Source of the DNA: Edolisoma coerulescens
Lineage: Eukaryota > Chordata > Aves > Passeriformes > Campephagidae
Assembly: GCA_013397115.1 (NCBI GenBank)
Contig: VWZW01002756.1
Span: 198,698-262,697, forward strand
DNA length: 64,000 nucleotides
Direction of reading: 5' to 3'
Numbering within the stretch: position 1 is the first letter of the stretch; every line of letters begins with the position of its first letter. The translations under genes were made by a program, and so were the position numbers. The notes under the pieces are model-generated. The model had not been told where the DNA came from, made no database searches, and worked only from the letters and a program-made list of their open reading frames with translations. Positions 57,531 through 64,000 of this stretch are shown piece by piece.

Positions 57531-60500
57531 TTACAGCAAAGCTGTTTCTTTATGCTGACAACTGCAGACTTCAATACTTCAGTCTGCTGTTTGCAGTGTG
57601 TTTCCCATTGTGTTTCCTTTGGCTCTCCTCAATTACTGAGTATTTACTGTCCTTGCCTGTCACTGCCACAGCCTGTGGCACATACACTCCATGTGGGTTT
57701 TAGGCTCTTCAGTCACTGCCAGGGGTGCCCCCTGTTCCACATCCCAAAGTGAAAATGAAACTTGCCTTCTTGCAGTCGTTTTTGCTGAGCTCTGTCTGAT
57801 AAAGGTTTCCCTTGGGGTGTTTCTGAAAGGGCAGCATTTCTCCCCTTGTCTGCTGTAAATTTTGCCAGCCAGAAGTGGAGCTGGGGCCTCGAGCCCTGTT
57901 GCCAAAGGTTCTTACCAAATTCCGTGGCCTCCAAAGGCGTGTCCTGAGCCAGCGTTTCTGCCAAACAGAGCCAGGGGAGCAGTTTCCTTGTGGGGGTGGG
58001 AAAGGAGCTGAGGTGGCAGCGGGCTGTGCCTCCCTGCATCCCTCTGCAGCCTTCCCTGGCTGTCCTGCTCCCTCTCGCTCCCTCCACGCTGCTTCCCACA
58101 CAGCTGTCCTGGGCAGGCTCACTCCCCAGCTCTGCCTCTCAGGAATGTTTCTGTGGCACCACCGTGTCCTCGGGCAGTGCTGGGTGGGTTCCTGCACCTG
58201 ACAAGCACATTTCTCTCAAAATCCTCCTGCAAAGCCTTACCCACAGCCTGTCCTGGAGCCCCGTTCCTGCTGGGAAGCGAGGCTGGAGCTCGGATGCTCC
58301 GTGTGAACCAGCACCAGCCAAGAGCACGCGGCGTTCCTGGATGGAAGAAGCCTTGACCCACTGAAGGCAGCATGCCAAGGGCTGGCTGTTGAGTGGCAGG
58401 AGGACAGTTCAGCTCCTGATTTGTGTGCCTTTAATCCAGAGGATGAAAACCTTCCCCTGGATGAGAGCAGAGGGGAAACCCACTCCGAATGGCACAGCTC
58501 CGGGCTGGCCCGGCTGCGGCGCCTCCGAGGCTGCAGGTCTGAGCTGGGGTTTGGCAGGGGACACCTCGTGTAAGGGCTGGGGCTGCTGTGCTCTGGGGCA
58601 GGGAGTTTGTCGAGATTTATGATGTTTCAGTGATAATAAAAGTTTGTGTGAGGCTTTTGTGTGTGCATTGCTGTGCAGGCTGGGGACAGCACTCGGGCAG
58701 ATGCCGTCCCCCAGCCCGAGCCCCCTTTTGCAGCCACTCACAGACGTGCTGGGTGCTGGGCCTGCGCTGCTGTCCCCAGGCTCTGCTGACTGGGGACCTG
58801 TGGCAGCACTCAGTGGCTCCATCCAGGTGGAAGCTCGAAGTGGCAGCGGCTGAATTCAGGTCAGAAAAACCACGCGGCAGAAAATGCCAGAAGCATCTTC
58901 CTGCAGAGCGACTCGGTGGCACAGGGACAGGTGCCAGCTCCCCAGGGGGACAGCAGGAGCCAGACACTGCCTTCTGCCACCTGCCAGCCCCGTGTGGGAC
59001 GGGCATCGCCGCGAGGCCTTGGCAGCACCGTGGCTGCTCCTGGTGCCGGGGCAGCCGGAGCCTCCTGGGAGTGCTGTGAGCTGTGGGCAGCGCTGCCAGG
59101 CCTGGGCATGGGGCAGCCCCTCCTGGGCTCACGGGGTACTGGGCACAGGGGAACAGCCCCTCCTCGCCTCCCCACTGCCTGCAGTGGGCTGGGAGGCACC
59201 AGCAGACCCCTCCCAGAAGAGCCAGAGCTGGTTTTGCTGCAGCACTCGTTCCCAGCCAGTAAAAGACAATAGGAAGAGATGAAGTAGATAATTTGGAGCG
59301 TTATTTTTCCACTATTAAAATGTCATTCAGCAATGTGGAAATCACTCAGGATTCGTTTAGTTAAAGACTCTGCAGCTTTCCAGCATGTGGAATAAGCTGG
59401 GTTCTGTTTGAAGCAGGGCTCAGCTCTGGGTGTGCATCCCTGGGACCAGTTGCCTCCCTTGGCCACTCTGCCATGCCTGGTGTGCCCTGAGCATCCCTCT
59501 GCCAGCAGGAGACTTCAGGTGTCTGTCCCTGTGCTCCCCATTGGAGCTCCCCAGGCCCCAGCACGCTCTGATCCCACTTTGCCACAGTCAGGGACACAAA
59601 GGGATGGAGCTGGTCCCCAGATGCTCCCAGGGACCAGCAGCGCTCACATCCCAGGGACCCGATTCCAGTCTCAGCCTGTCCATTAGCTTGTGATGCCATT
59701 ATTTAACTCACACTGGAGGTCCACAACCGTCTGAGTTTGTCTGGGGGGAGACAGGGTCTGTGAAGCCAACCTGGAGCCCTCTGGCAGTGCCTGGGATAGC
59801 ACTGGAAGCAGCCTTGGGATTTCCCGGCAGTGCAATGATGGCAACGAGTCACACCCTGGGAAGGGCACTGCATTTCCAAGGTCCTTCTGACCCGTCCCCA
59901 AGATTTACCTTTGTGACACTCTTTGCCATCTGAAAAAAACCCCCAAGGAACAAAAAAGCAGCCAAGCTTCGGTCCCTGCCGAGGAGGAAAGTGGATCCTG
60001 GGAACAGAGACCCTCACGTGGCATCTCCTCGGTCGCCACCCTGAGCGTTGCATTAGCAGCAGCTGAGCAGCCAAAAATAGCCCCTCATGAAGGTAAATAG
60101 TCAGTGTAAGCCTCTTTAGCCTCAGCCTTGAGCTGACACATCCTCCTGCCTCCCACTGTGGGGGGAAGGGGAGCAGGGCGGAACGAAAACCGAGTCCTCT
60201 GTCCCGTGGTAACGCTGCGCTCCGTGATCCCCGCAGGAACCCGATCCTGCACCTGGAACCCTGAGGAGAAGGGAACAGAGCAGCCCGACACCTCTAGATG
60301 GAGTCTGGGCTGGTGCCAGGACACCTGGGCACGGGGGGAGAGGGCAGAGGTGCCACACGGTGCCCTGAGGCTGGGAGGGGGCCCGGAGCTGTCCCACTCC
60401 TGGGCGAGCGGGAGCGGGGTCAATGGGTCAGCTTCGTTTGTCCTTGGCATTGAGCGCTGACCACACAGGTCTGGCCAAACCGCCCCTGGAGTTTGCTGCA

Positions 60501-63500
60501 CTGGGGAAATTGTCACCTGGGAGTGGGGCAGGGGCAGGTGGAGGGGCTTGGTGCCACGTCCCAGGGCTGGGTGTGTTTGGATGTGGCTGTTGGGCTGTTT
60601 TGTCAAGGGACGCTGGCTGTCAAATGAAAAATTACAGCTCACAAGAACAAAGAGACTCACCTGAGTTATTACAAGCACTAAAGAATTTCAAACCCAACGT
60701 AGCCTGTCCTCCTGGGCTGGCTGATTAATCCCCGGGTCTCTCCGCTTGGGCCATAAAAATAGACCAGTCCGGCCGGCTGGAGCTCACGGGCACATCCTGC
60801 CCCAGGCACAGCCCAGCCCTGCCCGAGCGCGGCGCCCTGGGCTCTGCACGCCCTTTATTTCGCTCATTTGAACACAAACACAGCTCCTGATGAGGTTTCA
60901 CGGCCCCTGGAAGAACAGCAGAGGCTGGGGCAGCCCCGCAGAGCCCAGCGGGAGCTGTGCCAGCGGTGCCAGCTCGGACTCGCCATGGGGCTGCCGGGGA
61001 CTCCGCAGCGAGGAGCGGCCAGGCTGGAGCTGCCCATCCAGAGCCAGGAAAGCGCTGCTGCAGCAGCGCGTGGCTCAGCCCCTCGCCCAGTCCTTCCCCA
61101 AACCACAGGAGTGAGCACGGACACGGCTCAGGCATCCCAGCAAAGGGACCTGGTGTCAGCCAGACTGCGAGTGGTGCTCCTTGCCAACGGTGAGGGTTTC
61201 TTTGGCAGCCCCCAGCCCTCCAGTGCCCCAATATGCCAGGTCCCTCTGAATTCAGCAAGTCCAGGCCCTGCCAAAGCTCCTGCTCCATGTGGCAAAGCAG
61301 CAGCAGGAGAAGGAGCAGCCTAAGGACTCCTCCTGGGATTTTTGATTTTGTTTGGCTTGCGTTTGACTTTCAGAAACCACAAACAAGTTCAGCTTCTTCT
61401 GTCTGCGGCCGGGGCTCGACTAACCTTGGCGGTGGCAGAGGCAGCCGGGGAGGTGCTGAGGGATGGGCATCTGCCAGAGTCCTCTCTGCTCTCCAGAGGC
61501 TTCTGCAGGAGAGACACGGGGGCTGTCACGGAGCCCGGGGACCTGGCAAACACCCCGGCACGACGATCCCAACCCCTGCACGACCCCGAGCCCTCAGCAC
61601 TGGGCAGAGCCTGTGCTGTGCATGAAGGCAAACACCCCTTTGGTGCTGCTCGTGCTGGGCAGCAAAGGCACCTGCCAGCAGGGCTGCCTGGCCCAAATCG
61701 GCTCCAGCAGCCAGGTCCTGGTTTCAGGAACTCAATTTCCACATATTGCAGGTGAGGGTGGGCAGTGAAAAACTTCCAGCCGTGACTGGAAACCCTGGAA
61801 ACAGCCCAAACACCAGCTGGCCTTTAGGCCCTCTGCCAAGGTGGTAAAACTGCCCCATGGCGATGCCGACAGCAGCAGGAGCACTGGGAAAGCGCTGCCG
61901 CCCCGCCCCAGGGACCGGGAACAGCGGAGACAGCACAGCCCCAGCTCTGGAGCAGCCCTGCAGCACCCAGTCCGGCCGGGGTGCAGCGTGGCCAGCGCGG
62001 GCCGGGAAAGGAAAGGGTGCGGGAGAGCCGGGCACCCAACAGGGCGCAGAGCTGGGGGATGCTGCGTCCCCTCCTGCAGGTGTGCGGGGACAGGGCAGGC
62101 GTAGCTGCCACAGCCGGGGGGTCACAGCCGCAGAAGCTCCAAGGAGCCCGTGCTCAGCGTGGCAGGAAAGGGTTAAGGCGCTGCCGGAGCGGGAATGAGA
62201 GCAGGGAATTCAGCTGCTGACGCAGGTAGGATCTGCCGGCGCATCCCCGTGCAGACACAGCAGCGTCACCCTCAGCTCCCCAGCTGCTTCAGAGCCCCCT
62301 GAGAGCGGGGAGTGGGCGACCAACCCAGCCCCACGCAGGGAGCAGACCGGGGTCCCTCCCTGAGCTGCCACCTCCCATGGCACTGCCCGGGTCACCCCGG
62401 CATGCCCACCCCTGTCTTTGCTGCCACCAGCACGCCTGACCCAGCCCTCCTCCAGCAAACTGCAGCTGGAAGGACGCTCCGTGCTCCAGGATGCTCACAG
62501 GCATCACGGAGCTGTGGGACAGAGCCGAGCCGGAGCCCTGCCCGGAGAGTGGCACTGGGGGGCAGTCGAGGAGGGTCCACACGTGTCAACCTCTCATGTC
62601 CTGAGAAATTGCTTGTCAGCTTTTGGATCATAAAAAGGCTTGGAACAAGCAGGGCTGGAATAGGGGACACGGGAAGAAACGGACAAGTGAGACTCAGGGA
62701 GGGGACAGAGCCCTGCGGAAAGCGCGGGACAGAGAGGGCACAGCCCCAGGTCTGTGCAAACGGCCGGAGCAAGACCTGACCTTGCCAGAGCTGGGGTGGT
62801 TCCCAAGAGCCCTTGGGATGGGGAGGTTCCGCTGACAAAAGACCATTTCCTACACAGGTGCATCAGTGCTGGCATCTGGGTTCTGCCACATCGTCCCTGC
62901 CAGAGCTAGGGCCGTGGATCCGGTGTGGGGTCGTGGATCCAATGTGGGGCTGTGGATCTGGTGTGGGGCCGTGGATCTGGTGTCTCTGCGGTGTGTGGGA
63001 CACCGGGGGCAAGAGCAGAGCCTGGCAAGGGGCTCTTTGCACCGAGCCCCTGCCAAGGCCACGTGTGCCGCCCTCCAGGAGCCGCTGGGAAGTCAGGCCC
63101 GATGGAAATATAATGGGATAATCGATGGCCCATTGTTGCTCGGCTTAATTTAGCTGCTCAGGCAGGGAACGAACAGAGTGAACATATGTAAGCAGGCGCC
63201 AAGGCAGGACATGAAGCAGCCCTGCATCCTCTGTGGCACGGGGGACAGGACAGGCATGGGCACCTGCCGGGCTCAGGGCTGAGCCCCCAGACCCCGTGGC
63301 AGCAGCCCAGAGTACGGAGAGGTGCCGTTAATGGAGATTTACTTTGCTTTGTCCAACAGCAGGTCTGAAATGGCTGCACTGGGCTCTGTTACACACCTGC
63401 ATGGCCAAAACTCCCTCAGAAGTTGCAGCAGGAGCAAGGCAGCTGCTGGGTGTGCTGGGACAGGGAGCTGAGTGCTGGGGCCACAGCTTGGGAAGGACAC

Positions 63501-64000
63501 AGCTGATGCCAGGGCTCGGGAAGGACACAGCTACTGCCAGGGCTCCTCTCAGCCACAGCCCAGGGCCCTGGCAGCCCTCCTGCCCCAGCCCCTATCCCAG
63601 GAGAGCCTGCCAGCCCGTGCCCAGCCCAGCTCGGAAGGCCCCAGGGGATTTAATTTGGGGACAGTCCTCCCACCCTGTCCCAATGCTTGGCCCCAGCTCT
63701 CCAGCCTTCACACTTTGCCCTGCAGCTCAGTGGTGCCCACCCTGATACCTGGGGAATCGCCCTTCCTCCTCACTGTTTGTCTACCTTGCATTCCTCCTGG
63801 CTGGCTCACACCCACCCAGCCCAGCAGCGCGGGCTTTGCTCGTGAATCAGCCCCGTGGGGTGACAGGGCTGTTCCCTGCCCCTCTCTGCACGGATGTGGA
63901 TGAGCTTTGCTGCTCCTTCCCCGCTGCCTGGGCTCCGGCTGCTCCATCCCTCCCCTCGAGACGCCTCCGAGCCCGAGCATCCCCAAGGACGGATTTGCAG
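57531..64000. other. Right-edge intergenic sequence
   Basis: No recognised gene. In human the next gene past the TBC1D16 3' end is CBX4, but no chromodomain sequence appears here. Three AT-rich blocks stand out from the GC-rich background and could be regulatory: 59276-59385, 60600-60720 and 63100-63195. Open frames of up to 187 codons occur but look like GC-rich chance frames. Confidence 0.5.
58635..58640 (+). terminator. Candidate distal TBC1D16 poly(A) signal
   Basis: AATAAA followed within 40 bp by a GU-rich run. It could serve TBC1D16 or be unused. Confidence 0.35.

Noticed and set aside
60725..61288. 187-codon minus-strand frame with AATAAA at 60854-60859
   Set aside because: Alanine/glycine/proline-rich composition typical of chance frames in GC-rich DNA; no homology recognised. 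The hexamer alone is not evidence of a gene.
1..64000. CRISPR arrays, operons, tRNA or rRNA genes
   Set aside because: Nothing of this kind was seen; the tandem repeats lack the spacer-repeat layout and the DNA is clearly nuclear vertebrate.

Overview
This window is vertebrate nuclear DNA from a bird. The evidence is intron-split genes with GT-AG junctions, several CR1 LINE fragments, one bird-type endogenous retrovirus LTR, GC-rich CpG-island promoters and compact introns. A songbird or close relative fits the LTR family best, but the species cannot be fixed from sequence alone. There is one real gap (28523-28678) and three single ambiguous bases (15008, 17297, 42004).

Five conserved protein genes fill the window in the order SLC26A11(-), SGSH(+), GAA(-), CCDC40(-), TBC1D16(+). 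This is the inverted equivalent of human 17q25.3, except that EIF4A3 and CARD14, which lie between GAA and SGSH in human, are absent. SLC26A11 (15 coding exons, 2034-8019) and SGSH (8 exons, 8233-11132) are head to head across 213 bp. SGSH and GAA (19 exons, 12020-17327, 5' end incomplete) are tail to tail, with about 310 bp between poly(A) signals. CCDC40 (17598-28213) ends just upstream of GAA on the same strand. CCDC40 and TBC1D16 (34852-56576) are head to head across a CpG island that contains the gap.

Three genes act at the lysosome: SGSH removes N-linked sulfate from heparan sulfate, SLC26A11 is a sulfate/anion transporter, and GAA degrades glycogen. CCDC40 is a ruler protein of the motile-cilium axoneme. 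TBC1D16 is a Rab GTPase-activating protein. I found no new multi-gene system. The most interesting points are regulatory or structural: an M-box/CLEAR-like site in the SLC26A11-SGSH promoter, a perfect interferon-response-type element at the GAA 5' end, an upstream reading frame overlapping the TBC1D16 start codon, a likely 25-nt CCDC40 microexon, a missing GAA N-terminus at an ambiguous base, and the EIF4A3/CARD14 synteny difference.

The left edge (1-2033) holds probable SLC26A11 3' UTR and a solo LTR. The right 6.9 kb (57100-64000) holds a CR1 fragment and some AT-rich blocks that could be conserved non-coding elements, with no recognised gene. The 12.8-kb TBC1D16 intron (36782-49539) carries CR1 pieces, a GGGGCC repeat and homeodomain-site-rich blocks.
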